From Pseudoxanthomonas indica (GTDB taxonomy: Bacteria; Pseudomonadota; Gammaproteobacteria; Xanthomonadales; Xanthomonadaceae), in the NCBI RefSeq assembly GCF_900167565.1, contig NZ_FUZV01000002.1, positions 620,001 through 684,000 of the forward strand: a stretch of 64,000 nucleotides of DNA, written 5' to 3'. Shown here in pieces: positions 17,171-26,094 of the stretch (positions are counted from its first letter, which is position 1; each line of letters opens with the position of its first letter). The translations under genes were made by a program, and so were the position numbers. The notes under the pieces were generated by a model that was not told where the DNA came from, made no database searches, and saw only the letters and a list, made by a program, of their open reading frames with translations.

Positions 17171-18040
17171 TTACCAAGTTGCGCTGCCGGCGATGACGGC
17201 CTGCACCTGGCCGCCAATCCAGACCTCGCCCTGCTCATCGACCCGGATCGCGACGCGGCCATCGCGCCCAAGCTCGCGCCCCTGGCTGGCCACATAGCGG
17301 TTGTCCCGGCCGGGCAGTCGCGCGCTGGCGTGCAGAGCGGCGGCGATGCAGGCATTGACGCTGCCGGTGACCGGATCTTCCGGGATGTTGTCGGCCGGGC
17401 AGAAGCCACGCACCACCAGATCGAAATCCTCGCCCTGCGCGGCGGCAAACACCGACACGCCCACCGCCGCGGTGGCCCGCGACAACGCGGCCATGGCGGC
17501 GAGATCCGGCTGCAGGGCGCGCACGGCAGCGGCGTCGCGCAGTTCCAGCAACCACCACGAGGGTCCGTTGTTCCAGAGCGCGGGCGCGTGCGTGGACAGG
17601 GGCAGGCCCTGAATCACCGCGCGCAACTCGGCGCTGTCCGGATCGGCGGGCAGCGGCTGTGCACGCGGCGCGCGCAAGTGGATCAGCCGTTGCGGCCCCT
17701 GGCCACTGACCTGCACGGGCAGCAGGCCGGCCGCGCATTCCTGCACCAGCGCCTCGCGCTCCGGCGCGATCCCGGTTTCCAGCGCGGCCCAGGCCGCACC
17801 CACGCTGGGGTGGCCGGCAAAGGGCAGTTCCTGGCGCGGGGTGAAGATCCGCACCCGGTAATCGGCTTGTGCGCTGGTCGGCGGCAGGAAGAAGATGGTT
17901 TCGGACAGGTTGGTCCAGGCTGCGAAGGCCTGCATCTGCGCCGCGTCCAGGTCGGCCGCATCCAGCAGCACGCCCAGCGGATTGCCGGCGCCGGGGCGGT
18001 CGGCGAACACATCGAGTTGCAGATAGCGGCGATTGCGCAC
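17171..18040 (-). CDS. PhzF family isomerase/epimerase (copy 2)
   Basis: A 289-residue paralogue of its downstream neighbour, with RRYLQLDVFADRPGAGNPLG at the start, the catalytic Glu in NLSETIFFLPP, FAGHPSVGAAWA and the C-terminal PEDPVTGSVNACIA. I place the start at a GTG at 18040, preceded by CCGGAG, because it lines up with the start of copy 1. The upstream in-frame ATG would overlap the lysAC gene on the other strand. The gene is divergent from lysAC with about 70 bp between start codons. Substrate unknown. The C-terminal motif differs from copy 1 (PEDPVTGSVNA against EDAASGAANA), hinting at different specificity. Confidence 0.86.
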   Translation of the reverse strand: MRNRRYLQLDVFADRPGAGNPLGVLLDAADLDAAQMQAFAAWTNLSETIFFLPPTSAQADYRVRIFTPRQELPFAGHPSVGAAWAALETGIAPEREALVQECAAGLLPVQVSGQGPQRLIHLRAPRAQPLPADPDSAELRAVIQGLPLSTHAPALWNNGPSWWLLELRDAAAVRALQPDLAAMAALSRATAAVGVSVFAAAQGEDFDLVVRGFCPADNIPEDPVTGSVNACIAAALHASARLPGRDNRYVASQGRELGRDGRVAIRVDEQGEVWIGGQVQAVIAGSATW

Positions 18041-18059
18041 GGGGTGGCTCCGGAAAGCT

Positions 18060-18092
18060 AGAATCGACGGTTCACGCCCGAGGGTATCGGGC
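18060..18092 (+). promoter_or_regulatory. Putative lysAC promoter -10 and leader hairpin
   Basis: TAGAAT at 18060-18065 matches the -10 consensus at five of six positions; no convincing -35 is visible. GCCCGA (18076-18081) pairs with TCGGGC (18087-18092) across 5 nt, so a transcript starting near 18072 would carry a hairpin before the ATG at 18114. I see no lysine riboswitch. Confidence 0.35.
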
Positions 18093-18113
18093 ATTTCCCC
18101 GCTGATTCTATCC

Positions 18114-20744
18114 ATGCCTTCCGTCTCTATCGCGTCTGATCGCTGGCTCGTCCTCAAGTTTGGTGGTACCTCGGTGTCCCGTCGTCATCGCTGGGACACG
18201 ATTGGCCGACTGGCGAAAAAACGCGCGGACGAACAGCAGGCGCGGGTGCTGGTGGTGGTGTCGGCGCTGTCCGGCGTCACCAACGAGTTGACCGCAATCG
18301 CCGACGGTGCGGCCGACAGCGGCGATCGTGTGGCGCGGCTGGAACAGCGCCATCGCGAATTCGTCGCCGAGCTGGAACTGGATGCCGATGCCGTGCTGGG
18401 CGCACGCCTGGCGGCGCTGCGCGGATTGCTGGACGATCCGCGCGCAGCCAGCCGCAGCCTGGATTGGCAGGCCGAAGTGCTGGCGCAGGGCGAATTGCTG
18501 TCCTCGACGCTGGGCGCGGCCTACCTGGCGGCGCAGGGCCTGGACTTCGGCTGGATGGACGCGCGCCACTGGCTGCAGGCCAGCATCCTGCCCAACCAGT
18601 CGGCCTGGTCGCAGCGGTTGTCGGTGTCCTGCACCACCGCGCCGGATCAGGACTGGCGCCGCGCCTTTGCCGCGCAGGAACCGCGAATGCTGCTGACCCA
18701 GGGCTTCATCGCCCGCCACGGCGACGGCGGCACGGCGATCCTCGGCCGCGGTGGTTCGGATACCTCGGCCGCTTACTTCGGTGCGCTGCTGGGCGCGCAG
18801 CGGGTGGAAATCTGGACCGACGTCCCGGGCATGTTCAGCGCCAACCCGCGCGAAGTGGCCGACGCGCGCCTGCTGACCCGGCTGGACTATTACGAAGCGC
18901 AGGAAATCGCCACCACCGGCGCAAAGGTGCTGCATCCGCGTTCGATCAAGCCCTGCCGCAATGCCGGCGTGCCGATGGCGATCCTGGACACCGAACGCCC
19001 GGACCTGCCCGGCACCAGCATCGACGACAAGGCGGCCACCGTGCCCGGCGTCAAGGCGGTGAGCCGGCGCAATGGCATCGTGCTGGTGTCGATGGAAGGC
19101 ATCGGCATGTGGCAGCAGGTGGGCTTCCTGGCCGACGTGTTTGCCCGCTTCAAGAAGCATGGCTTGTCGGTGGACCTGATAGGTTCATCTGAAACCAATG
19201 TCACGGTGTCGCTGGATCCCAGCGAGAACCTGGTCAATACCGATGTGCTGGCGGCGCTGTCGGCGGATCTGGCCGAAGTCTGCCGGGTCAAGGTGATTGC
19301 ACCCTGCACGGCGATCACCCTGGTCGGCCGCGGCATGCGCTCGCTGCTGCACAAGCTGTCGGATGTGTGGGCGATGTTCGGTCGCGAACGCGTGCACCTG
19401 ATTTCGCAGTCGTCGAACGATCTCAACCTGACCTTCGTGATCGACGAAGCCGCCGCCGATGGCATGTTGCCGGTGCTGCACAGCGCGCTGATCGACAGCG
19501 GCGCGATGCCGACCGAAGAGTCGAGCGTGTTTGGCCCGAGCTGGCGTGCGATCAACGGCAGCATCCGTCGCCGCAGCACACCGTGGTGGCATGGCCGGCG
19601 CGAGCGCGAGCGCCTGTTGTCGCTGGCGCAGGCCGGCACGCCGCGCTACGTCTATCGCTTGCCGACCGTGCGTGCACGTGCGCGGGCGCTGGCGGCGATC
19701 ACCGCCATCGACCAGCGCTTCTACGCCATCAAGGCCAACTCGCACCCGGCGATCCTGCGCACGCTGGTGGAGGAGGGCTTCGGCCTGGAGTGCGTCTCGC
19801 AGGGCGAACTGCAGCGGGTGATGGCGACGGTGCCGTCGCTGCCGCACACCAAAATCCTGTTCACGCCGAGCTTCGCGCCGCGCAGCGAGTACGCGTTTGC
19901 ATTGGAGCAGGGTGTGATCGTCACCCTCGACAATGTCGAGGCGCTGCAGAACTGGGGCGACCTCTTCCGCGGCAAGCAGCTGTGGCTGCGCGTGGACCTG
20001 GGCCGCGGCGATGGCCACCACGACAAGGTCAAGACCGGCGGCAAGACCTCCAAGTTCGGCCTGCCGCTGGTGCGGCTGGACGAGTTCCTGGCGCTGGCGC
20101 GCTCGCTGGACATCACCGTGATCGGCCTGCACGCGCACCTGGGCAGCGGCGTGGAAACGCCGCAGCACTGGAAGCAGGTGAGCGACGAGCTGGGCGGCAT
20201 CGCGGATCAGATCGGCACCATCGAAAGCATCGACATCGGCGGTGGCCTGCCCATTCCGTATACCGCCGAGGACGAGCCCTTCGATCTCGACGCCTGGGGT
20301 GCGGGCCTGGCCGAAATCAAGACCGCGTACCCGGCCTACAAGTTGATCATCGAACCCGGCCGCTACCTGGTGGCCGAGTCGGGCGTGCTGCTCAGCCGGG
20401 TCAACCAGGTGGTGGAGAAGCAGGGCGTGCGCCGCGTGGGCGGCGATGCCGGCATGCACACACTGATTCGCCCGGCGTTGTATGACGCCTGGCATGACGT
20501 GGCCAACCTGAGCCGGCTGGATGACGTGGCCGAGGAAAACTTCGACGTGGTCGGCCCGATCTGCGAATCCAGCGATGTGTTCGGCAAGCACCGCCGCCTG
20601 CCGGCCGCGACACGCGAGGGCGATGTGCTGGTGTTCGCCGATGCCGGCGCTTACGGCTATTCGATGGCCAGCACCTACAACCTGCGCGATCTGCCGGCTG
20701 AGGAAATCCTGGAAGAAGGCCTGGACGATGTCGCCGCGCATTGA
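18114..20744 (+). CDS. lysAC: Bifunctional aspartate kinase / diaminopimelate decarboxylase
   Basis: An 876-residue fusion of the first and last enzymes of lysine/DAP synthesis, a hallmark of xanthomonads. The aspartokinase half shows VLKFGGTSVSRRH (about 14-26), GRGGSDTSA and an ACT region near 320-470 (SMEGIGMWQQVGFLADVF, LIGSSETNVTVSLD). The decarboxylase half starts near 510: the PLP lysine lies in FYAIKANSHP (about 540), then HAHLGSG, the phosphate-binding IGGGLPIPY, EPGRYLVAESG, ICESSDVF and DAGAYGYSMASTYN. Fusing both ends lets one polypeptide feel feedback on entry and set exit of meso-DAP to lysine. The downstream gene overlaps its last 17 bases, opening an operon with murL and murD2. 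Confidence 0.95.
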   Translation: MPSVSIASDRWLVLKFGGTSVSRRHRWDTIGRLAKKRADEQQARVLVVVSALSGVTNELTAIADGAADSGDRVARLEQRHREFVAELELDADAVLGARLAALRGLLDDPRAASRSLDWQAEVLAQGELLSSTLGAAYLAAQGLDFGWMDARHWLQASILPNQSAWSQRLSVSCTTAPDQDWRRAFAAQEPRMLLTQGFIARHGDGGTAILGRGGSDTSAAYFGALLGAQRVEIWTDVPGMFSANPREVADARLLTRLDYYEAQEIATTGAKVLHPRSIKPCRNAGVPMAILDTERPDLPGTSIDDKAATVPGVKAVSRRNGIVLVSMEGIGMWQQVGFLADVFARFKKHGLSVDLIGSSETNVTVSLDPSENLVNTDVLAALSADLAEVCRVKVIAPCTAITLVGRGMRSLLHKLSDVWAMFGRERVHLISQSSNDLNLTFVIDEAAADGMLPVLHSALIDSGAMPTEESSVFGPSWRAINGSIRRRSTPWWHGRRERERLLSLAQAGTPRYVYRLPTVRARARALAAITAIDQRFYAIKANSHPAILRTLVEEGFGLECVSQGELQRVMATVPSLPHTKILFTPSFAPRSEYAFALEQGVIVTLDNVEALQNWGDLFRGKQLWLRVDLGRGDGHHDKVKTGGKTSKFGLPLVRLDEFLALARSLDITVIGLHAHLGSGVETPQHWKQVSDELGGIADQIGTIESIDIGGGLPIPYTAEDEPFDLDAWGAGLAEIKTAYPAYKLIIEPGRYLVAESGVLLSRVNQVVEKQGVRRVGGDAGMHTLIRPALYDAWHDVANLSRLDDVAEENFDVVGPICESSDVFGKHRRLPAATREGDVLVFADAGAYGYSMASTYNLRDLPAEEILEEGLDDVAAH

Positions 20745-21222
20745 GTTCATCGTGCTCAGTGCGCTGCTGGCCGCCTTGCTGGCGGTGTCGGCGTACGTGC
20801 TGGCCGCGCACGCAGGCGAGGTAGGCCAGTGGGGCGAGGGGGCCTGGCGTGGGCTGGTGTTTGCCGTGCCAGCTGCCATGTCGGCGGCGCTGGCGGGCTG
20901 GATTGGCCTGCGCTGGCAGCGGCGCGCACTGGCCAGGCAACGCCGCTGGACGGCGGTGGGCCTGAACTGGCGCATCCTGCTGGTGTCATTTCTGCTGTTT
21001 CCACTGGTGGTGACGCTGTGGATGGCGCTCACCACCCTGTTTGATCAGGCCGTGGCACCGGCACCCGGACGGCTGTCCGACAACCTGCTCTGGCTGCCGT
21101 TGGCCGCGGTGATCTTCAGCGGCATGGCCATTGCTCTTGGCGCCATACCCGCCTTTGTCATTGAATATTTCATTTGCCGTCGCTACCTGCGTCGCACGGC
21201 CGTTACCACAGGTTCCGCATGA
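20728..21222 (+). CDS. Unknown inner-membrane protein between lysAC and murL
   Basis: A 164-residue hydrophobic protein with about four membrane helices: FIVLSALLAALLAVSAYVLA, GLVFAVPAAMSAALAGWIGL, ILLVSFLLFPLVVTLWMAL and LAAVIFSGMAIALGAIPAF. A basic loop (RWQRRALARQRRW) joins helices two and three. I recognise no family. Its ATG lies inside the 3' end of lysAC (17-bp overlap) and its stop overlaps the murL start (ATGA), so it is translationally coupled on both sides and must be made with the cell-wall precursor enzymes. That position suggests a role in peptidoglycan precursor synthesis or in lysine/DAP transport, but this is inference from context only. Confidence 0.75.
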   Translation: MSPRIEFIVLSALLAALLAVSAYVLAAHAGEVGQWGEGAWRGLVFAVPAAMSAALAGWIGLRWQRRALARQRRWTAVGLNWRILLVSFLLFPLVVTLWMALTTLFDQAVAPAPGRLSDNLLWLPLAAVIFSGMAIALGAIPAFVIEYFICRRYLRRTAVTTGSA

Positions 21223-22577
21223 CCCCTTTCGACAAATCCAGCATCCGCAGCTTCCGCTTCGTCCGTTGTTCGCTCGACACGGACAGCGGCGTGGCGCGGC
21301 TGGTCTACGCGTTTGACGATGGCCCGGAGTTGACCGAGACGGTCAGCTTCCCCGGCGCGCCGTTCACTCTGGATGCGCCCCGCGCGGCCGCCGCCGAGCG
21401 CGCCTTGCGGCTGCTGCACCTGATCACCGGCGTGAGCTACTACAAGGCCGCCGTGCCGGGCGACATCCGGGTCGACGACTATCCGATCGATGCCGATATC
21501 GCGGCCTTGCTGGATCTGATCTACGTCAACGGGCTGGGCGAGTTTGCTTATCGCAACGGCCTGGACCTGCGCGAGCGCGTGCGCTTTCCGGTGACCGCCG
21601 CGCAGGCCGATGCGCCGGCGCCGACGCTGGGCCTGCGCCCACATGCGCTGGTGGCGATCGGCGGTGGCAAGGATTCGCTGGTCAGCATCGAGGCATTGCG
21701 CAAGGCCGGCGTCGAGCAGACGGTCACCTGGATCGGTGGCTCGCAGTTGATCGGCGCCTGCGCCGCACGCACGGATCTGCCCACCCTCAACATCGGTCGC
21801 GCGCTGGCGCCGGAGTTGTTCGAGTACAACCGCCAGGGCGCATGGAACGGCCACATTCCAGTGACCGCGATCAACTCGGCGATCATGGTGCTGGGCGCGA
21901 TCCTCAACGATGCCGATCAGGTGGTGTTCTCCAATGAGCGCTCGGCCAGCTACGGCAGCCTGATTCCCGGCACCGGCGAAGTGAACCACCAGTGGTCCAA
22001 GGGTTGGGCCTGCGAGCAGGCACTGGGCGAGTACGTGCAGAAGCATGTGGCCGCCGATCTGCAGTACTACTCGCTGCTGCGGCCGCTGTCGGAACTGGCG
22101 GTGGCGCGTCAGTTCGCCAAGAGCGATCACTACGACGCGCATTTCTCCAGCTGCAACCGCAACTTCCATATTCTCGGCGAGCGGCCGGTGAACCGTTGGT
22201 GCGGCGTCTGTCCCAAGTGCCATTTCGTGTTCCTGGCGCTGGCGCCGTTCATGCCGAAGCCGCGGCTGGTGCGCATCTTCGGCCGCAACCTGCTCGATGA
22301 CGTCAGCCAGACCGGCGGCTTCGACGCCTTGCTGGAATACCAGGATCACAAGCCGTTCGAATGCGTCGGCGAAGGCCGCGAGTCGCGCGCGGCCATGGCG
22401 ACGCTGGGTGAGCGTCCCGAGTGGCGCGAAGACGCGCTGGTGGCGCGCTTCAACCGCGAGATCCGTCCGCAGCTGGACGCGGGCGAGTTGAGCGTTGCCG
22501 CGCTGCTGGAGATCAGCGGCGAACATCGCATCCCCACGGATCTGTGGGAGCGCTTGCGTGCGCATTTCGCAACTTGA
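21219..22577 (+). CDS. murL: MurL, UDP-MurNAc-L-Ala-L-Glu epimerase
   Basis: A 452-residue protein matching MurL of Xanthomonas oryzae, which uses ATP to epimerize the terminal L-Glu of UDP-MurNAc-L-Ala-L-Glu to D-Glu. It replaces the glutamate racemase route to D-Glu in peptidoglycan. Seen here: a PP-loop-like ATP site, [16 protein letters not shown] (near 145-160), a conserved [13 protein letters not shown], and a cysteine cluster CGVCPKCHF near residue 327. The ATG at 21219 overlaps the previous stop (ATGA). The next gene is its partner ligase MurD2, overlapping by 20 bp. The arrangement fixes the assignment well. Confidence 0.92.
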   Translation: MTPFDKSSIRSFRFVRCSLDTDSGVARLVYAFDDGPELTETVSFPGAPFTLDAPRAAAAERALRLLHLITGVSYYKAAVPGDIRVDDYPIDADIAALLDLIYVNGLGEFAYRNGLDLRERVRFPVTAAQADAPAPTLGLRPHALVAIGGGKDSLVSIEALRKAGVEQTVTWIGGSQLIGACAARTDLPTLNIGRALAPELFEYNRQGAWNGHIPVTAINSAIMVLGAILNDADQVVFSNERSASYGSLIPGTGEVNHQWSKGWACEQALGEYVQKHVAADLQYYSLLRPLSELAVARQFAKSDHYDAHFSSCNRNFHILGERPVNRWCGVCPKCHFVFLALAPFMPKPRLVRIFGRNLLDDVSQTGGFDALLEYQDHKPFECVGEGRESRAAMATLGERPEWREDALVARFNREIRPQLDAGELSVAALLEISGEHRIPTDLWERLRAHFAT

Positions 22578-23961
22578 GGGACTGCGGGTAGCGCTGTGGG
22601 GCTGGGGCCGCGAAGGGCGCGCCGCGCATGAGGCGATCCGCGCACGCCTGCCGGCATTGCCGCTGACCCTGTTCTGCAACGAAGAAGAAGCGCGCTCGGC
22701 CGAAGCCTTGAAAGATGCCGGCCTGCGCGTGTTGACCGAACTCTCGGCGCAAGCGCTGTCGGCGTTCGACGTGGTCATCAAATCGCCCGGCATCAGTCCC
22801 TACAAGCCCGAAGCGCAGGCGGCGGCCGCGCAGGGAACCCGTTTCATCGGTGGCACGGCGTTGTGGTTCGGCGAGCACGCCGACGCCGACGGCGTGGCGC
22901 CGGACACGATCTGCGTGACCGGCACCAAGGGCAAGAGCACCACCACCTCGCTGCTGGCGCACCTGCTGCGCGCGGCGGGCAAGCGCACCGCGCTGGTCGG
23001 CAATATCGGCCTGCCGCTGCTGGAAGTGCTGGACCCGCAGCCCGCGCCCGAGGTGTGGGCCATCGAACTGTCCAGTTACCAGACGGTGGATGTGGCCGCC
23101 AGCGGCGCGCGTCCGCAGGTGGCGATCGTGTTGAACCTGTTTCCGGAACACCTGGACTGGCACGGCAGCCAGCAGCGCTACATCGAAGACAAGCTGGCGC
23201 TGGTGACGCAGGCGCATCCGCGCATCGCCGTGCTCAATGCCGCGGATCCGCAGCTGGCTTCGCTGTCCTTGCCACAGAGCGACGTACGCTGGTTCAACCA
23301 GGCCGCGGGCTGGCATCTGCGCGGTGACGATCTGTATCGCGGCGACGCCTTCGTGATGGACACGCGCAGCGTGCCGGTGCCGGGCCGGCACAACCGCAGC
23401 AATCTGTGCGCGGTGCTGACCGCGCTGGAAGCCATCGGCGTGGACGCCATCGCGATCGCTGCGGCCGCACGCGATTTCCAGCCGCTGCCCAATCGCCTGC
23501 AATGGCTGGGCGAGCGCGACGGCTACGGCTACGTCAACGATTCGATCAGCACCACGCCGCACGCCAGCCTGGCCGCGCTGGAATGCTATGGCGACCGCCC
23601 GGTCGCGCTGTTGCTGGGTGGGCATGATCGCGGCCTGGACTGGCAGGAGTTTGCCGTGCACATGCAGCAGCACGCGCCGCCGGTGATCGTGACCATGGGC
23701 GCCAACGGACCGCGCATCCACGGCTTGCTGGCGCCGCTGGCCGCGCAGGGGCGGTTCCAGCTCGCCGAGGCGGCGGATTTGCCGCAGGCGATGCAGCGCG
23801 CCCGCGCGTTGCTGCCCGCGCCCGGCGTGATCCTGCTCTCGCCCGGCGCGCCGAGCTTTGGCCAGTACCGTGACTATGTGGCGCGCGGGCGGCACTTCGC
23901 GGAACTGGCCGGGTTCGACCCGGCCCTGATCACCCAGATCGCGGGTATCGGAATCCAGTAA
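22558..23961 (+). CDS. murD2: MurD2, UDP-MurNAc-L-alanine--L-glutamate ligase
   Basis: A 467-residue Mur ligase. The N-terminal domain starts [19 protein letters not shown] (Rossmann-like UDP-binding), the ATP site is [15 protein letters not shown] (about 119-133), [12 protein letters not shown] and LNAADPQ mark the central domain, and [14 protein letters not shown] with [12 protein letters not shown] mark the C-terminal domain. MurD2 adds L-Glu rather than D-Glu to UDP-MurNAc-L-Ala, producing the substrate of MurL. The start is a GTG at 22558 inside the murL 3' end, after GGGAG. It closes the operon, followed by an 8-bp hairpin. A canonical murD is expected elsewhere, or this may replace it. 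Confidence 0.9.
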   Translation: MRISQLEGLRVALWGWGREGRAAHEAIRARLPALPLTLFCNEEEARSAEALKDAGLRVLTELSAQALSAFDVVIKSPGISPYKPEAQAAAAQGTRFIGGTALWFGEHADADGVAPDTICVTGTKGKSTTTSLLAHLLRAAGKRTALVGNIGLPLLEVLDPQPAPEVWAIELSSYQTVDVAASGARPQVAIVLNLFPEHLDWHGSQQRYIEDKLALVTQAHPRIAVLNAADPQLASLSLPQSDVRWFNQAAGWHLRGDDLYRGDAFVMDTRSVPVPGRHNRSNLCAVLTALEAIGVDAIAIAAAARDFQPLPNRLQWLGERDGYGYVNDSISTTPHASLAALECYGDRPVALLLGGHDRGLDWQEFAVHMQQHAPPVIVTMGANGPRIHGLLAPLAAQGRFQLAEAADLPQAMQRARALLPAPGVILLSPGAPSFGQYRDYVARGRHFAELAGFDPALITQIAGIGIQ

Positions 23962-23967
23962 TTGGAT

Positions 23968-23989
23968 CCCGCCGTATTCACACGGCGGG
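23968..23989 (+). terminator. Hairpin after murD2
   Basis: CCCGCCGT (23968-23975) pairs with ACGGCGGG (23982-23989) across a 6-nt loop, 7 bp after the murD2 stop. There is no T-tract. A TACACT (23992-23997) right after it could be the -10 of the next gene. Confidence 0.5.
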
Positions 23990-24043
23990 GCTACACTTCG
24001 GCGGCATTCAACCCGTCCGGTTCTTCCACTGCGAGGATTTCCC

Positions 24044-24841
24044 ATGCGCCTGTTTTCAATTGTCGCGGCCACTCTGGCCGTTGTGGGCCTGTCGCTGCTG
24101 TCCACTTCCGTACTGGCTGCGCCCACGGCCAAGCCGGTGGAATGGAAGGTGGGCGGCAAGACCTTTTCCGGCTTCCTGGTCTATGACTATGCCGAACGCG
24201 AACAGCGTCCGGGCTTGCTGATGGTGCCGGACTGGATGGGCGTGACCGATGATGCCGTGGCCAAGGCCAAGCAGGTGGCCGGCGACGACTACGTGGTGCT
24301 GGTGGTGGACATGTACGGCAAGGGCGTCCGGCCCAAGGACGCCGACGAGGCCATGGCCCAGGTCAAGCTGCTCTACGCCGATCGCGAGGCGATGCGTGCA
24401 CGCACGCAGGGCGCGCTGGCCACGCTGAAAAGCCAGGCGGGCAAGGCGCCGCTGGATGCCGCACGCATCGCCGCCTTCGGCTACTGCTTCGGTGGCTCGT
24501 CGGTGCTGGAACTGGCGCGCAGCGGCGCGGACTTCAAGGGCGCCATCACCTTCCATGGCGGACTGGATACCACCGCGCCCGCCAAGGCCGGTGGGGTCAA
24601 GGCGCCCATTCTGGTGCTCAACGGCGCCGACGATCGCGGCACGGCGCCGCACATCGCCGCGTTCGAGAAGGAAATGAACGAGGCCGACGCGGACTGGCAG
24701 TTCGTCAATTTCAGCGGCGCGGTGCATTGCTTCGCGCTGGAGAACGCCAACCGTCCGCCGGGCTGCGTGTACAACGCGCGTGCGGCCAAGCGCGCCTACA
24801 AGATGATGGATGACTTCCTGGACGAGGTGTTCGCGCGCTGA
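24044..24841 (+). CDS. Exported dienelactone hydrolase family protein
   Basis: A 265-residue alpha/beta hydrolase with a signal peptide (MRLFSIVAATLAVVGLSLLS...VLA). The nucleophile elbow is AFGYCFGGSS with Cys in place of Ser (near residue 148), as in dienelactone hydrolases; the acid is in LNGADDRG and the His in SGAVHCFAL. Classic enzymes of this family open dienelactones in chlorocatechol breakdown in the cytosol, whereas signal-peptide-bearing versions are common in xanthomonads and have unknown substrates. It is monocistronic, between the murD2 hairpin and a strong bidirectional terminator. No aromatic-degradation genes are nearby, so a broader esterase role is more likely. Confidence 0.85.
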   Translation: MRLFSIVAATLAVVGLSLLSTSVLAAPTAKPVEWKVGGKTFSGFLVYDYAEREQRPGLLMVPDWMGVTDDAVAKAKQVAGDDYVVLVVDMYGKGVRPKDADEAMAQVKLLYADREAMRARTQGALATLKSQAGKAPLDAARIAAFGYCFGGSSVLELARSGADFKGAITFHGGLDTTAPAKAGGVKAPILVLNGADDRGTAPHIAAFEKEMNEADADWQFVNFSGAVHCFALENANRPPGCVYNARAAKRAYKMMDDFLDEVFAR

Positions 24842-24872
24842 TGCGCGAGTCGATCGCGGCAAGGCGGTGAAT

Positions 24873-24897
24873 GCGCGGCGACCTCGGGTCGCCGCGC
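24873..24897. terminator. Bidirectional terminator between hydrolase and ispB
   Basis: GCGCGGCGAC (24873-24882) pairs perfectly with GTCGCCGCGC (24888-24897) across CTCGG, between two convergent stop codons. Confidence 0.7.
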
Positions 24898-24907
24898 TGC
24901 TTCGGGA

Positions 24908-25906
24908 TCAGTGCTTGCGTTCGATGGCGTAGCGGGCCAGGCCGCGCAGCGCCGCCACCGCGTCATTGCCGGGCAGGCCATCGAGCGCACGTTCGGCGGC
25001 TTCGGCGTATTCGCGCGCACGCTGCTGGCTGTATTCCAGCCCGCCGGTGGCGCGGATGGCCGCCAGCACTTCCGGCATGGCGGTGGCGTCACCTTCCTGC
25101 ACGATCACGCGCAGGCGTTCGGCGGTGGCCGGATCCGAATGTTTGATCGCATGGATCAGCGGCAAGGTGGCCTTGCCTTCGGCCAGATCATCGCCGAGGT
25201 TCTTGCCCAGGTCCGCCGCTTCGGCGGTGTAGTCCAGCACGTCGTCGGCAATCTGGAAGGCGTAGCCCAATTGCATGCCGTAGTCGTACAGGCGCTGCTG
25301 GGTGGCGGCATCCACGCGCGACGCCAGCGCGCCCAGCTGCGTGCCGGCCGCGAACAGCACCGCGGTCTTGCGCTCGATTACGCGCAGGTAGGCGGCTTCG
25401 TCGGTATCGGGGTTGTGTACGTGCAGCAGCTGCAGCACTTCGCCTTCGGCGATGCGGTTGGTGGTGTCGGCCAGGATGCGCATCACGTCCATGCGATCCA
25501 GTTCCACCATCAGCTGGAAGCTGCGCGAATACAGGAAGTCGCCGACCAGCACGCTTGGCGCGTTGCCCCACAGCGCGTTGGCGGTGCTGCGGCCGCGGCG
25601 CAGATCGGACTCGTCGACCACATCGTCGTGCAGCAGGGTCGAGGTATGGATGAACTCGATGATCGCCGCCAGTTGGTGGTGGTCCGCGCCCACGTCACCG
25701 GTGGCGCGTCCGGCCAGGGCGACCAGCATCGGCCGCAGTCGCTTGCCGCCGGCCGAGATGATGTGGTCGGCAATCTGGTTGATCAGCACCACGTCCGAGG
25801 CCAGGCGCTCGCGGATCAGCGTGTCGATGGCGGCCATGTCCGCAGCGGCAAGGGTCTGGATATGAGGCAGCGCCAGGGCAGGGCGGGGGGATTCGACGAC
25901 GGACAT
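24908..25906 (-). CDS. ispB: Polyprenyl (octaprenyl) diphosphate synthase
   Basis: A 332-residue trans-prenyltransferase that lengthens farnesyl diphosphate with isopentenyl units to make the ubiquinone side chain. Both Asp-rich metal-binding motifs are present: LLHDDVVDESDLRRGR (DDxxD at about 94-98) and FQIADDVLDYTA. GGKRLRPM near residue 53 binds isopentenyl diphosphate. The length and the small-residue region before the first motif fit the long-chain IspB group. The gene has a short leader with a perfect TATAAT at 25938-25933 and is divergent from ssb. It is a housekeeping gene. Confidence 0.93.
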   Translation of the reverse strand: MSVVESPRPALALPHIQTLAAADMAAIDTLIRERLASDVVLINQIADHIISAGGKRLRPMLVALAGRATGDVGADHHQLAAIIEFIHTSTLLHDDVVDESDLRRGRSTANALWGNAPSVLVGDFLYSRSFQLMVELDRMDVMRILADTTNRIAEGEVLQLLHVHNPDTDEAAYLRVIERKTAVLFAAGTQLGALASRVDAATQQRLYDYGMQLGYAFQIADDVLDYTAEAADLGKNLGDDLAEGKATLPLIHAIKHSDPATAERLRVIVQEGDATAMPEVLAAIRATGGLEYSQQRAREYAEAAERALDGLPGNDAVAALRGLARYAIERKH

Positions 25907-25932
25907 GGGGGACAGGTCAGGGAAGTGACTGA

Positions 25933-25938
25933 ATTATA
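25933..25938 (-). promoter_or_regulatory. -10 box of ispB
   Basis: A perfect TATAAT on the minus strand, 26 nt upstream of the ispB ATG. No good -35 is seen 16-18 bp upstream (GGAAAA). Confidence 0.55.
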
Positions 25939-26094
25939 AGGTGCGCAACGCGGAGTTTTTCCTACGTCGGGGCGGGTATTTCTCCCACGCCCGAATCAGC
26001 CTGATGGCCGGAGGCTGGCCTTGTCCACCCCTGTATACTCGTCCCGGCACATGCTCGCCGCTGGCGGGCCTCACAACTACGGAACCAAAGCGCT

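Noticed and set aside
16238..18040. Phenazine biosynthesis cluster
   Set aside because: Only PhzF-like genes are present; no phzA/B/D/E/G. The neighbours are a two-component pair and lysAC.
18041..18113. Lysine riboswitch before lysAC
   Set aside because: The leader is far too short and lacks the multi-stem L-box pattern.
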